From Cordilura impudica (Eukaryota > Arthropoda > Insecta > Diptera > Scathophagidae), in contig OY821521.1 of NCBI GenBank assembly GCA_963682025.1, positions 198,535,526-198,599,525 on the forward strand: DNA of 64,000 nucleotides. The letters run 5' to 3'. This document shows, one piece after another, positions 44,545-55,639 of the stretch (its first letter is position 1; every line of letters begins with the position of its first letter). The translations under genes were made by a program, and so were the position numbers. The notes beneath the pieces are model-generated. The model saw only the letters and a list, made by a program, of their open reading frames with translations, ran no database searches and had not been told where the DNA came from.

Positions 44545-45170
44545 ATTTTGACTGTTGACTAGTGTAATTTAAACTTTGAGGGGATTGAGCTACACAAAAA
44601 TAATAAGAAAAATGAACCTGCTATCGATCCAAATACATTTTACGGTGAACTGTCAAGATCTATCGAAGAACGACTTCTAAGTAATGATGACACTAAATTT
44701 ATTAAATGGACTCGTATTTTATATCCAAATAATTGGCCAGAAAACCTACCGCTCACATTTGGAGAAGAGGAAATACGAAATTTCGCACAAAGACTACAAA
44801 TAAATGAAAGAGAAGCAGTCCGTGGATTTCGAGACTACTTAAGTTATAAAATTTTACCGAATAATTTAATGTTATTAAAAAATGCGCTGGATACGATACC
44901 GAATGCGAACGTGGCTTTTTTCAAATGAATCTCATTCTCACATCTGGAAGAGCATCCCTTCTCACAAAGACTGTTTCATCACTTCTTTTTTTGCGTATTG
45001 TTGGACCACCGCTCCGTATTTTTCACCCTACTAAATATGTTGAATAATGGATCGTCAAAGGACATCATTCCGCTCTCAGCACTCAGAGTAAGGAGCGAAG
45101 AAGGGCTGCTGATCATGATGCAAATATGTTGTGTGTGTGGAATTTTTTTTAATTTTTCATATATTTTTTT
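44545..45170 (+). pseudogene. hAT transposase, C-terminal part
   Basis: Continues the hAT ORF: NFEGIELHKNNKKNEPAIDP, SRSIEERLLSNDDTKFIKWT, LPLTFGEEEIRNFAQRL, then the dimerisation motif ERGFFQMNLILTSGRASLLT with LRIVGPPLRIFHPTKYVE and a SKERRR tail. Frames change near 44905 and a stop falls within the C-terminus, so it is dead. AATAAA occurs near 45213. Confidence 0.85.
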
Positions 45171-45339
45171 TGTGATTTATGTTTTTGATTATTTTTGTTT
45201 ATAATATTTGAATAATAAAACTATTTTGAATTAAAAAAAACTGTATACTTCATTATTATGCCCTTTTATAAAAAAAAAAGTTAAGCTAAGGTATTTTTTT
45301 AGAAAAATAGCACTGATCTTAACCATAAACAACGAAACA

Positions 45340-45382
45340 ATAACAATAAGAATGGGTTTTCACGGTTATATGTCATAAATTG
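45340..45382 (+). repeat. 43-bp direct repeat, right copy
   Basis: Identical to 39131-39173. Confidence 0.9.
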
Positions 45383-45925
45383 CCCAATAATGCATGCAAC
45401 ACATTTCTGGAACCATGGCTTTTTTTCAAAATTTTACCTCTAGCAAAAAAAATGGGACAATGACGGTCAGCTGGAAACTTTTGCCCTACGTAAAGGAATA
45501 ATTAAAGAACTTATTTTGAAAATATGGCAAATATAGAAATTTACAGTTTTTTTTTTTTATTTTTCATTAAATTTGAGAAATATTTAAAAAATGTTTAGTT
45601 GGTAAATATCGATTTACCTGGACAAATACTAAGGAAACAGTACTATTTTTTATTTTTCTTAATAAAAAGATCTATCAATAAAATCAAAAAGAATGACGAT
45701 CCGCTACCTAATTTTCGAGATACTGTATCTGAAAGCGGAGCAAATTACCGGCCTTGTTTTTTGACCACTGAAAATCAGTCAACTTTGAAGGGCTATACCT
45801 TCTGAACCAAAAATTTGATTGTAACAATAATAGCATATTTGAAATCGTTGGACAGTTTCCTGTAAATCAGGTTTATTCAATATTTTTTAGGGGCACATAC
45901 AATATTTGATTTTTGCAACCTCACT

Positions 45926-46254
45926 TTGCCAAAAAATTTTTGATTTTTGACATAGAAACTTTCAGTCAATCAGTTATTTAATTACATGATGGTAAATTAA
46001 TTTACAAATAAAGGGAATATAATAGAAAATTGGTTTTAATGGGTTGGTTATTTACATATATAAAAATAAAAAATCTGATTTTCGATCCTTATTGTTTTAA
46101 TGATTGAGTTAGAAATTAATCAAGCTCAAGATCAAGATCACCACCAAGATCTTAATTTTTAATGAAAAACTTATTTCGAAATTTTTGCAAACATTTCAGA
46201 ATTTTTTCCAGAAATTTTAAAATATTTAAAAAATCCAATTTTTTAATAAAACCA
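45926..46254. other. AT-rich DNA, no gene seen
   Basis: 45945-46025 (CATGATGGTAAATTAATTTA) is the reverse complement of a segment at 63085-63200; otherwise nothing recognised. Confidence 0.5.
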
Positions 46255-46640
46255 TAATTTTTTGTTAGATTTGAAGTCATTTTTCAGACATATTGCAATT
46301 AATACTGTAACTAATATGCCTATTTTAATTTTGTTTCAATGGTGCGTGTTGGAGAAGAAGAAAGCATATATTTCAAAAATTCATAACTACACTGTAGTCT
46401 TAATCGGACCGGTTTCTGGTATTGAATAGATTGTTTCTAAATGAAATTTTTCTACTAAGGGGGGCCGTGAGGTTTGAACCGTGAATCTTCACATACACTC
46501 GTACTTTCAATTCTTGGTCAGCGCCTTAACACACTCACCTAAAGTCAGGCCTACGAGCAGTGTGGTTAGAACCAGTTTTCATACAGCTTTCATACAGCTT
46601 TTACTACGTATTAATTTTTATAATAATTGTTTCTTTCAAA
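46255..46640 (-). repeat. SINE-like repeat with tRNA-like boxes, copy 2
   Basis: Matches 7086-7480, including GGCCGTGAGGTTTGAACC and TAACACACTCACCTAAAGTC on the plus strand. It lacks the ~55-bp insertion of copy 1 and has a short local duplication (TTCATACAGCT) near 46580-46600. Confidence 0.5.
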
Positions 46641-46661
46641 TGAATTCTTCATTAAATAAAT

Positions 46662-47415
46662 AATAGATCGACTATGTGATACCCTATACCATGAGTTTAT
46701 AGAATTAATCTTAGGTCCAACTAATGGGGTATAGAGAATAGGCATAAACCAAATCTGAGTGGAATTTGTATATAAATTTTTTGCCTGCAGTTCTGTAAAA
46801 GTTCATATAGGATGCTATATTATATGGGGATTTGGTCAAGAAATGGACCGATCCTGACGATAGTTGATAAGGTCTCTTACTTTTTGCGAAAACATATACA
46901 AACCAAATTTGAGAAAAATCTGTGCAATATTTTTGTTTTTTGATAGATTTAAGTGAAGATCGGGAAGCAACTTTATATGGGGGCTATGACTGAAAATTGT
47001 TCTATATCCTATACTGATGAATGGATGTAATAAACACACATTAACCTAATTTGATCGAGATCTATATGATAATTTCGATATTATGGCAATTTAAGTCGAT
47101 CTCATAGAGGTCATTTGTATGCGGACTAGGTCTGAAAATGAACCGATTTTTATCAATTACAATAGCGTTCATCCTATGGCCGATAGAAGCTTATCCACTA
47201 AATTTCATCAAAATATATTCATATTTGCGACCTGAAGTTTGATTGCAAGGTTTACATGGACACACTGACGGATAGACAGACGGACGGACGGACGGACGGA
47301 CGGACGGACGGACGGACGGACGGACGGACGGACGGATATCGTTAAATCGACTCAGGGTCTAAGTCAATATATTTTTAGCAGTTATAAACATCTAACCACA
47401 TGGGTATAAAAAGGT
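46662..47415 (+). repeat. Family 1 repeat, copy 5, with expanded (CGGA)n
   Basis: From GATCGACTATGTGATACCCT to AACCACATGGGTATAAAAAG. The tetranucleotide tract at about 47283-47335 has ~13 uninterrupted CGGA copies, against 4-6 in other copies, so it has expanded here. Confidence 0.85.
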
Positions 47416-47463
47416 ATAAAAACATATTAGAATTTAAATATAAATTAATTTTTTTATCACTTA

Positions 47464-47895
47464 CTAGATATAACCCGGTGTGCTTCGCTACACCCTACCC
47501 CTCCCCCCTTCCGAATCGTTATGAAAGGGCTCACGCAAAGTCCCAAGGCTCTCACTCATACAGTAATTCAGATATATCACATTTAATATTAAGTTTGAAT
47601 AGGGGTGCCATGCGCATTTGTCCAATCCCGCCCATTTTTTTGTTAATAATAGATGGCCTGAGATAAATTTTCAAAGCTCTCTCTATCATAGTACTTAATA
47701 TATATGATATTAAAAATTTACTTTGTATGGGAGGTGAAACGCCTACTAAAAATATTTAAAAAAATACAGCCTGTAGCACTTCCGATATCCGCAGTAAGAA
47801 TCAGTGAATATTTCAGGAAGATCAGATAAGTCGTTACGGAGATTACCTCCTACAAACAAACAAACACATTACCTCTTTATTATGCTAAGTATAGA
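47464..47895 (-). mobile_element. Short Helitron-like element, minus orientation
   Basis: Reading the minus strand: 5' TCTATACTTAGCATAATAAA at 47895, ATGTGTTTGTTTGTTTGTAG, GGTGGCAC-type modules, and 3' end GAAGCACACCGGGTTATATC TAG at 47464 followed by T. The TC...CTAG|T boundary and the CCGGGT motif match the element at 50700-51936. No coding. Confidence 0.6.
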
Positions 47896-47934
47896 TTATT
47901 AATATAGATTATTTTAATTTGATACTTGCTGATA

Positions 47935-48833
47935 TAAAATGTTTTTTGTTTTTTTAATTCGGTACAACAATTATCAGATTTTTCGGCGTTCCTGCCCTGG
48001 AGGTACATGTAGCTGCCCATGAGAAGAACATGGATTTTCCAAATTAGATCTGGCACCACTCAACTATTGGCTTTGAACTTAAAATATCACTTGGCAATTT
48101 TTATTTTTAGCGATTTTTGATTTTGTCCATTTTTGATTTTGAAGATTTTTGTTTTTTGGGCGATTTTTATTTTTCGCGATTTTTGGGTTTAGCGATTTTT
48201 GATTTTGACGATATATTTTTCACGACAAATCACATTGATAACTAATGTACTTGTCAAAAGACTGTTGTTTCGTAGTACATCATATTTTTATATAGGAAGT
48301 GCCACGCCCACTTATCTCATCCCGCCCAATTTTTATTGGACTACTCACATTAATATCTGATGGACTCGTGCAAAATGTCGAGTCTTTCCCAGTTATATGA
48401 TGTTAGATATCTACTTTGCATGGGCGGTGCTACGCCCACTGCATCGATCACGCCCATTTTTTGTTCGACTAATCACACAAAGAACCTATGGGCTCACGCA
48501 AAGCCACAAAGTTCTCTCTTTTACAGTACTCCAGATATATGACATTAAATAGTTACTTTACATGCCCATTGGTGTGAACCCGCCAATTTTTTGTCTGACT
48601 ACTCATACTAAGATCTGGTGGTGTCGTGCAAAGTGCCAAAGCTTCTCTCTTTTAGTATACCAGTTATATGATATCATATATTTACTTTTATGGGCGGTTC
48701 CACCCCCACTGCTCCAATCACGCCCATTTTTTGTCTAACTAATCATATGAATAACTTATGGGTTCACACAAAGTCCCAAGACTCTCACTGTAACAGTACT
48801 CCAGATATATGGCATTTTATATTTTATTTGTAT
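47935..48833. repeat. Decayed Helitron-like modules
   Basis: Repeats of GGCGGTGC(T/C)ACGCCCACT / ATCACGCCCATTTTTTGT / GACTACTCACA / TATGGGCTCACGCAAAGTC / ACAGTACTCCAGATATATG occur about every 150-170 bp, plus the GCGATTTTTGATTTTG tract at 48090-48215. Same text as 26740-27180. Confidence 0.6.
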
Positions 48834-49043
48834 ACCGAGTTTTTGGGATGTCAGTTAAACTTAGTTTAATTAATTGTAAAGACTAATAACTTTCAAACTA
48901 TGTGACTAAAGAGTTATAAATATTGGATTTAACCAAATTAAGTTTAATTGACAACCCAAAAACTTGGTCTTATATCTTTAAACTTTTTGATAAAGCATTG
49001 GGTTAAATCAAACTAAGTTTAACTGGCACATCAAAAACGTGCT
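48834..49043. mobile_element. Nested foldback/MITE-like inverted repeats
   Basis: Three related arms: ACCGAGTTTTTGGGATGTCA (48834), its inverted partner ending AACCCAAAAACTTGGT (48951-48968), and a second inverted arm AAACTAAGTTTAACTGGCAC ATCAAAAACGTG (49010-49041). The first two close a 135-bp hairpin element; the third closes a ~210-bp one. Confidence 0.55.
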
Positions 49044-50072
49044 ATTAGTGCTTTTTTATTAGTAGCAAAAGGGGCATTCGAAAAAAAATCTTATTAAAAT
49101 CTTAGAACAGCAAATAATCTTAACCTATACTTAAGAATTTTGTATATGAAAGCGGATTCCAGAACAAGGGAGATTTAAATTATAATTTTAATACTCAGTG
49201 AAATTTTTAAGCTAATCGTACTTTCCTAAATCATTTATCTGGATCCACATCCGGACGGAATTGACGAACTGCTGAAAACAATTTTCTATAAAAAGTGAGT
49301 ATAGGGTTTGATAGCTTTGATATCATCGCTTTCAACAAAAAAAAAAAAAAAAAAATAAAGAAAAAAATCGCTAAGGGAATTTTCGAGATATGGCGGAATT
49401 TTCGATTACAAAATAAAAAAGTTGAGCTTGAAAGTACTCAAAAAATCTTATTGAAAGAAAAAAAAATCGTTGGAGCGGATTTCGAGTAACTGTCATTTGA
49501 TTTTTTGTTTTTTAGTTTTATGTTAATTTTTAATTGTTTTTTTTTTATTGTTTTTTTATTGTTAGTTTATTTAATTATTTAGTGTTCTTTTTTATTATCT
49601 TCTATACAATATGATTTTTATGGTTTTTTTTGTTTATTTTATATTTAAATAAATAATAAATAAAAATAATAAAAAAATTAATTTTTTTAATTCTATTAAA
49701 AATGTAGTGAATTAATTGTGTTCTAAAACAGCTCTTTTAAACATTTCCGCAGAACAAGAATCATCAGGCGTCTAATTTTCGCAGTCGTAATAAGCGAATG
49801 TATTTTTATTCGAACTTAAAAATGTTTATAATTTTGCGATTTTCTTATACGATAACATATAATATGTAACGAAATTTCTAAATTTGCGATTCGATAACGA
49901 GTGATCATTCGAATGCAACCTTGTGAAATTTTACTCGTTAGCAAAAAATGCTTATCGCCTGCTTTTTTTCTCAAATAAAGAGAAAGAAAAAACGAAAATG
50001 TTAATGTTAAATATCTAAGATATATTAAAAAAAAAAATTAAATAAATAATTTTAGTAATTTTAGGTCATCTT
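49044..50072. other. AT-rich DNA, no gene seen
   Basis: One short phrase at 49240-49283 (TGGATCCACATCCGGACGGA) is GC-richer but gives no recognisable protein. 49705-49785 resembles 8548-8620. Confidence 0.45.
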
Positions 50073-50699
50073 CTATATATATAAAATTGAATGTGTGTTT
50101 GTTTATTTGTTTGTTTGTGTGTACCTTATAGGAGACCAAACCTCTGTACCGATCTTCCTGAAATTTTCACAGCATTTAACTGGGACTCTGGCATGATTAA
50201 TAGGGTACTTTTTTTTGACCACGCCCACTTTTACGCCCACTTTTTTAAAATTATGTAATTGCTCCCATATAGTTTTTAACAGATTTACTTCAAATTGTAT
50301 ACACATTATACTCCAGGCGAGGTAGAAATAAACATTTCTTACGCCACGCCCCCTTTCACGCCCCTTTTCACGCCAAATTTTGTTTGAAAGTTTTAAACTT
50401 TTTTTTCTCTGTACAAATTTGTTCCCTCCAACGGATTTTTTTATTTGGTAGTATATTGCTCTTAATACTGTTAACGTCGCCATATAACTATGAACCACGC
50501 CCATTTCACCGCCCCCTTTTTTTTTACTTATACCACTAACAATGTTTGCTATACAAAATAATTTTTTTGTAATATGTATTTATCTAAAGTTTTATACACT
50601 TTTTATCTACAGGTAAGGTAGCCATACATTTTTTTATTACCAAGTCCCCCTTTTTCGCCCCATTTTACCTTAAATCATAATTAATCTGCTTTCAATCTA
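50073..50699 (+). repeat. Helitron 5' fragment
   Basis: Starts TCTATATATATAAAATTGAA TGTGTGTTTG, then GGAGACCAAACCTCTGTACC and GATCTTCCTGAAATTTTCAC, nearly the same start as the next element at 50700. It lacks its own CTAG end, so it is truncated by or fused to the downstream copy. CACGCCC-type modules repeat inside. Confidence 0.6.
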
Positions 50700-51936
50700 T
50701 CTATATATATAAAAATGAATGTGTGTTTGTTTGTGCTTTATAGGAGGCCAAACCAAAGAACCGATCTTCCTGAAATTTTCAGAGCGTGTTACTGTGACTC
50801 TGGAAGGAATAATATGCTATATAAATTTTTGATTGGACAAAGGGGCGGTGCCACGCCCATATAACCCAAAATTTGAAAAAGTCATATCACGGGAATTTTT
50901 TTACCTACAGCAGTCATATTTGGTACATATGGTATTAGCATGAATAGAAATACATACAAGAAGAAAAGTGGGCGGGACCACGCCCCTTTTTAGAAAAATA
51001 AAAAATCGTAATATCTTCTAAACTACTGGAAGGATCGTCATGAAATTTTCACAAAAGGATATTTTTGCGAAATAATAAGACCTTAGCTATATAAAGTTGT
51101 TAGTGGGCAAAGGGGCGTGGCGAATATATAAAAACGTTGATGCATTTGATTGTAACGAATGATCTCCGGAACCATAAGAGCTGTCGAGGTAGGATTTCCA
51201 GCATAGGTTCGGTTCGAGCTCTTCTGTGTTTTTTTTTTTTTAGTTTTAACCCTCTAGCTGGCGTTGGGGTCAAGTTAAAAACAAAAATTTTTACTTTCAG
51301 CGCGATTTGACTGCAATTCAGAATGAACGTATGTTTCGTCATAAGAAATTTTTGTATGTATAAATGGACCCGATAGGTGGCGCTGGGTAAAGTTATTTCG
51401 AATATTCTTATTTATGGTGTGATTTTAATGAAACTAAGAATGTACATATATGTATGTTAGAAACATTTTTTTATTGGACCCGGTAGATGGCGCTGTCGTT
51501 CGAAAAATAATGAGTTGTCAAATTTATATAAATTTTAATAAATAAACTCACCAACGTTTTTATATATAAATATTCTAACGAAAAAGAAGGAAAAAGCCGC
51601 TACATTATTGCATGGTGGCCGCACAGCTCATTCAGCACTCAAATCACCGTTAAACGTACAAAAAAATGAGAATGCCGTCTGTAATATCAAAAAACATTCC
51701 GGTATGGCAAAAGTTCTGCAAAAATGCAGTATTTTTATTTGGGATGAATGTACCATGGCTCACAAACATTGTGATTTGATTTGATAAAAGATTTGAAAGG
51801 CAATGAAAGATTTTTTGGTGAAGCTCTCATTTTATTATCTGGAGATCTTCGCCACACATTTTATATAGGTATATACAGATTCTAACTAAAATAAAAATTC
51901 ATTGAGGGCAAAACAACGTTTGCCGGGTCCAGCTAG
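50700..51936 (+). mobile_element. Helitron with helicase remnant
   Basis: A|TCTATATATATAAAAATGAA at 50700, GGAGGCCAAACCAAAGAACC, and a 3' end GTTTGCCGGGTCCAGCTAG at 51936 followed by T. TC/CTAG ends with A|T insertion define a Helitron. The interior has lost Rep and most of the helicase. Confidence 0.8.
51587..51858 (+). pseudogene. Helitron Pif1-like helicase fragment
   Basis: Reads KAATLLHGGRTAHSALKSPL NVQ, KHSGMAKVLQKCSIFIWDEC TMAHK, a short gap with stops, then FFGEALILLSGDLRHT. These are helicase motifs of Helitron replicases, with WDEC equivalent to the Walker B (DE) and LLSGD to motif III. Helitrons move by rolling-circle replication using a Rep-helicase; this fragment is dead. Confidence 0.88.
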
Positions 51937-51937
51937 T

Positions 51938-52366
51938 ACATAAATAAATAACAAAATTTTTAAATTTATATAAATTGACAATCAGAGTCAATGAAGTGTA
52001 TATGCGTAGAAAACCCAATATTTTGAAATTTTTTTTTTTTTTTAAATTTCCAATTTTTTTTGTACGATTTTTGTACGTATGTGCACTAGGGTGGCCCAAA
52101 ATACAAAAGCATCGAATATTCGCACTCCACAACGCTGATTCTATTCGAATAGTGCATAAAAATGTTCAGTCCAAATTTGAGCACAATCGGTCAATATTTA
52201 GAGGTTGCGATAGCTTAATGATTTTTCGGCGTTAGATAGAAATATAACATACAATGATTTTTTATTGTGATATTCGTTGTTTATTTAAAAATAAAAATAT
52301 TTAATAACACAAATAAATAAAGAATTAATAAAACTGTATATTAAGTACAAATTATCATATATTTTA
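51938..52366. other. Noncoding, contains a GGGTGGCCC repeat start
   Basis: CTAGGGTGGCCCAAAATACA at 52087 resembles the starts of the 63543-63862 units. No gene. Confidence 0.45.
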
Positions 52367-53306
52367 TTATTTTTTTAAAATATCGTTAGCCATTTTTGCA
52401 ATATTAGCTTTAGAAACCCCGGGAAAATTGTTTCTATGGTGATCAACTAATCTAAGCAAATATTGATTTTGCTCCTCATTTTTCCTTGAGCTGTTAAATT
52501 GGGTCACCAAAGCAACGCCTCGTTCTGCACAGTCAATTACAACTTTAAAAAAACTAGCATTTTTTTCATCGAAATAAAAATGGCGTCGTCCTTCCACTCT
52601 GTAGGGGCCTTTGAAAGAAATGACTGTTCCTTTTCTTGTGCATCATCGCATAATAAATTAAAAATCATTGTTGACCTTTTGGTAACATTGGACTCAAGTG
52701 GATTTCTATGGTTAAATACTTTTCCGTCCAGTCTCTTTAAGGCTTTAGCTTTTGGTGGTAGCGGGAGATTTTTCACCATTGTTTTTTTAATTTCATATGT
52801 AACTCCGGAATGGTAAGAGGCAAGCCCGATTAAATATTCAGAAAAGTACCATAAATGTCGATGAAATGCTTTTACAGTAGACTTACCAATTTTTTCATTG
52901 GGATAGTTTTAAAGTTGTTTAAGGAGGTTTTGGTCATTAAAAGGAGCACTTATTGCTAAAGGAGCCTCATTCCAGTATCGGCCATATCTAAGCCTTACAA
53001 ACAAACTTATTTCGGTTACTGCTTTCTTTTCCTCGTATGTGAGATATAATTGATTTTGAAACATACATAGTTTTATGCATTAGATCGCCTTCATCATCCA
53101 ACTTGCACCAGCAAGAAAATTTAGACAAAGCGTAAGGAGTTCACGGTTGACTGTTGACTTTTGATGGCATCGGCGGTATAATATTCATATATTTGCTGTT
53201 GGAGTTGAAGCAAGTCACTTGTGTGGAATAGAGTATAATCTCCGACTTTGAAGTTTTCTTTATCAATATTTGGCCATTGATTTTTAATTCTTTTAAATAG
53301 TTGCAC
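52367..53306 (-). pseudogene. Conserved uncharacterised insect ORF (AERGVAL motif), broken
   Basis: Minus-strand blocks in order: FKRIKNQWPNIDKENFKVGD and DLLQLQQQIYEYYTADAI (53306-53130); RLRYGRYWNEAPLAISAPFN (about 53000); TVKAFHRHLWYFSEYLIGLA (about 52860); HRNPLESNVTKRSTMIFNLL; EWKDDAIFISMKKM; CAERGVALVTQFNSSRKNEE and QYLLRLVDHHRNNFPGVSKA, ending in a stop at 52367. I recognise this arrangement from a recurrent hypothetical protein family of insects; no biochemical role is known to me. At least three frame changes separate the blocks, so it is a decayed copy, possibly from a mobile element. Confidence 0.65.
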
Positions 53307-53356
53307 TTTGGGCCAAAATACTCTTTAAAAACATTAGAAAGCATTACTTCATTTGA

Positions 53357-53505
53357 TACGAGGAAAGTAAGTGCATGAAAGAAAAATAAGAAATTCTGAA
53401 ATTACTTTTGAAACAACAATCAGGGGATGCCCCTTATTAATACAGTATTTTGTTTTGATACGAGGAAAGTAAGTACATGAAGGAAAAAAATAAGAAATTC
53501 TGAAA
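53357..53505. repeat. Short local duplication
   Basis: GATACGAGGAAAGTAAGT(G/A)C and ATAAGAAATTCTGAAAT occur twice, 102 bp apart (about 53357 and 53459). Confidence 0.8.
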
Positions 53506-53929
53506 TTTGCTAACATAAACTCGTTTCTGGTAATTATGCATTCAAAATAATTATATAAAGCGATCAATATATTTGAATTTTAACGAATGTAAATCTAGTA
53601 AAGATCAAAGAATAGTGTGAAAAAGTATATCCAATACATAAACAAATACAATAATGATAAGCCAGTAGTAAATGCATGTAATAAAAGATTTGCAACATAA
53701 AAGTCGCCATTCATCGCGACCTCTAAATATTGTCCCATTGAGCCAGTTTTTGGTATACACATATATTTGAGTAAAAGAAACAAAATCAAGCTTGTTGAGA
53801 AAGTATTAGACTACACTTTTACTTTTCCATACAAGCGTGGCCAATTCTAATGTGCACTAACGAAAAAATATTTAAAAACTAAGAGTTTCGAAGGTTTTTT
53901 CACTTTTCAGCACATTGACCAGGTTTTTT

Positions 53930-54470
53930 CAATATTTTTTTTCGATGCAATTAATACCCCGAAAGACATTGATCAACTTCCACAGAAGAAGCTTCAAAGT
54001 CTATTTTGGAGCTATTGGAACGTGTACAAAGGGAGGCGTTGACGCTCATTTATGACAGCAGGGTATCCAACTCCGTTGACTCGTTGAAACATGATCGGAA
54101 TGGTGGCTGTGTAACTGTTCTATAGGTTCTACCATGGAAAATGATCTTCTGAGATTAGCGAACTCATTCCGAGTGCCCGAGTTTCAGTTCTACCCACTTC
54201 TCTAGTAGATCACATCCATTTGTTGTCTATTGTCCAGTTGACCGCACAACGCATTACAGAAAAAATTCTTCTATCAGCCGGAGTAGCCGTATGTGGAATA
54301 AGCTCCCCCCCCCACCCCGCCCGTACAACCCTTTTCTGACACTTACAATCTAATCAAATTTAAGTCAAATATCGATAAAAACTACTCCCTCTTTCCTCCT
54401 TCCCATAAACAATTTTTCTGAGGTCAGTACACTGCACTACATCCCCTGAGTGTTGGTAAATAATTTAAAA
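53930..54470 (+). pseudogene. Non-LTR retrotransposon C-terminal relic, second copy
   Basis: Same family as 17440-17653/20865-21200: AAGTCTATTTTGGAGCTATT (SLFWSYW / ILELLERV), GTGTACAAAGGGAGGCGTTG, then ATCACATCCATTTGTTGTCT ATTGTCCAGTTGACC and CTTACAATCTAATCAAATTT AAGTCAAATATCGATAAAAA. Not interrupted by a Transib. Frameshifted throughout, with a poly-C slip at 54308. Confidence 0.7.
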
Positions 54471-54474
54471 AAAT

Positions 54475-55350
54475 TTCATGAAGAATATTCCAAAGCCGAA
54501 AAACAAGTAAACGAAATGATAAAAACTGCTAAATCTGCGTACTACTCTACCCTATTTATTTATGCTGCAGACTCCAAAAAAATATGGAAAATTATACGAG
54601 ATTTTAGTGTCGTTAAATTTAAGGAAATTTTTTATTCTAAAATAAATATCGATTTGCTTAACGAATCTTTTAAAATATCCCTGACATCGCCAAAGACGAT
54701 GGATACCTGCAATTCTCATATTAGTTCCACTTTATCCGAAAATGCTTTTTGTTTTCAATGACTCACAAATTATAAACCAACTGGAAGTATTCTCCACCCG
54801 TTGTTGGTTCTGATAACGTACATCCCAGATTTTTAAAGGATTTTATCTCTCAACTGCTTCCTAAAATTACCCATATTTTAATACTACTACCCCAAAATGT
54901 ATTTCCTCAAAGTTGGAAATAAGCTAAAATTTTGCCCATTCCTAAATCAAATAAAGAATATCCTCCTATTGCTACCCTACAACAGTTGTCTAAAGTACTT
55001 GAAAGGCTATCGCATCGGAAAATTGGAAAATATGTCAAGAATAGGGGTCTACTCTCAGACAGGCTTTCATCCTAAATGGCTCTAGGAAATATCGCCCAAA
55101 AAAAAAACATAAATAAAAATGGCCCCCCCCCCCCAAAAAAAAAAGAGTAAGACGTCTTCTTGCAAAGGCATACTTAATTCCTGGTCTACTTTATGGCTGT
55201 GAACTTTTTGGCAACTGCGACTACGCCAGCAAGAAAAAACTAAATATTTTGTACAACAATATTGTTAGATACGTTTATGGACTGAAGAAACGTGATAGCG
55301 TTTCGACTTTCTCAAAAAGAGCATCCCGCAAGTTTCGATTCTAGGACCGC
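54475..55350 (+). pseudogene. Non-LTR reverse transcriptase relic (different element)
   Basis: EEYSKAEKQVNEMIKTAKSA YYS, KKIWKIIRDFSV and LNESFKISL come from the pre-RT region; FP..WK.AKI.PIPKSNKEY with LQQLSKVLERLSHRKIGKYV and LLSDRQ... are RT motifs 1-2; RRLLAKAYLIPGLLYGCELF GNCDYASKKKL is the post-RT region. The catalytic YxDD portion is missing, so there is an internal deletion, and frames shift several times. Confidence 0.75.
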
Positions 55351-55369
55351 TTCAATTTGCTATATATAT

Positions 55370-55635
55370 AAAAGGTTTGCCAATTCACAATTCAACACAG
55401 TTCTTTTGATATTTATAATAAACACACATACAGTATATGTTTTATCTATGTGTTAGTAGCAACTTTGTTACAGACGGTAGAAATGTTATAGACGGTATAA
55501 ATCTCTAAATATGGTGGGCAGCTAAAAAGAAATACCTTTCAAATGAGGTATGTTTGGTAAAAATCGGTTATTAACTAAAATTGTTATATCGGTCACAAGA
55601 AATAGCCTTGTCTATTAATATTATAGATATGGCCT
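55370..55635 (-). repeat. Family 3 Helitron-like repeat, copy C
   Basis: GCCAATTCACAATTCAACAC, TTTGATATTTATAATAAACA, GTCACAAGAAATAGCCTTG match 5330-5600. Truncated. Confidence 0.7.
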
Positions 55636-55639
55636 CTTT

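Larger units (their letters stand above)
39262..45315 (+). mobile_element. hAT transposon carrying a nested long-TIR element
   Basis: Ends CAGTGATATTTTTCT (left) and, reverse complement, CAGTGCTATTTTTCT (right), flanked by ACCTTAAC (39254-39261) and ATCTTAAC (45316-45323), a 7/8 match to an 8-bp hAT duplication. Length without the nested element is about 2.7 kb. Subterminal GGAACG/CGTTCC inverted motifs lie at 39280-39350. Confidence 0.88.
38273..45925 (-). mobile_element. Second Transib copy, internally deleted and carrying nested insertions
   Basis: Minus orientation. The 3' part (38273-39130) matches Transib 19890-20864, ending CGCAGTGG (near CACAGTGG). The 5' part (45383-45925) matches the 5' leader 17675-18235 (AGGTTGCAAAAA, TTGAATAAACC, AACGATTT.AAATATGCTA, TTCAAAGTTGAC). 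The intervening ~1650 bp of the reference copy (start of ORF to residue ~420) is missing. At that junction sits a 43-bp sequence now duplicated around an insertion (39131-39173 and 45340-45382). Confidence 0.85.

Noticed and set aside
49237..49290. Possible small exon (LDPHPDGIDELLKTIFYKK) followed by GTGAGT
   Set aside because: Has a donor-like end but no acceptor I trust, no recognised family and no partner exon.
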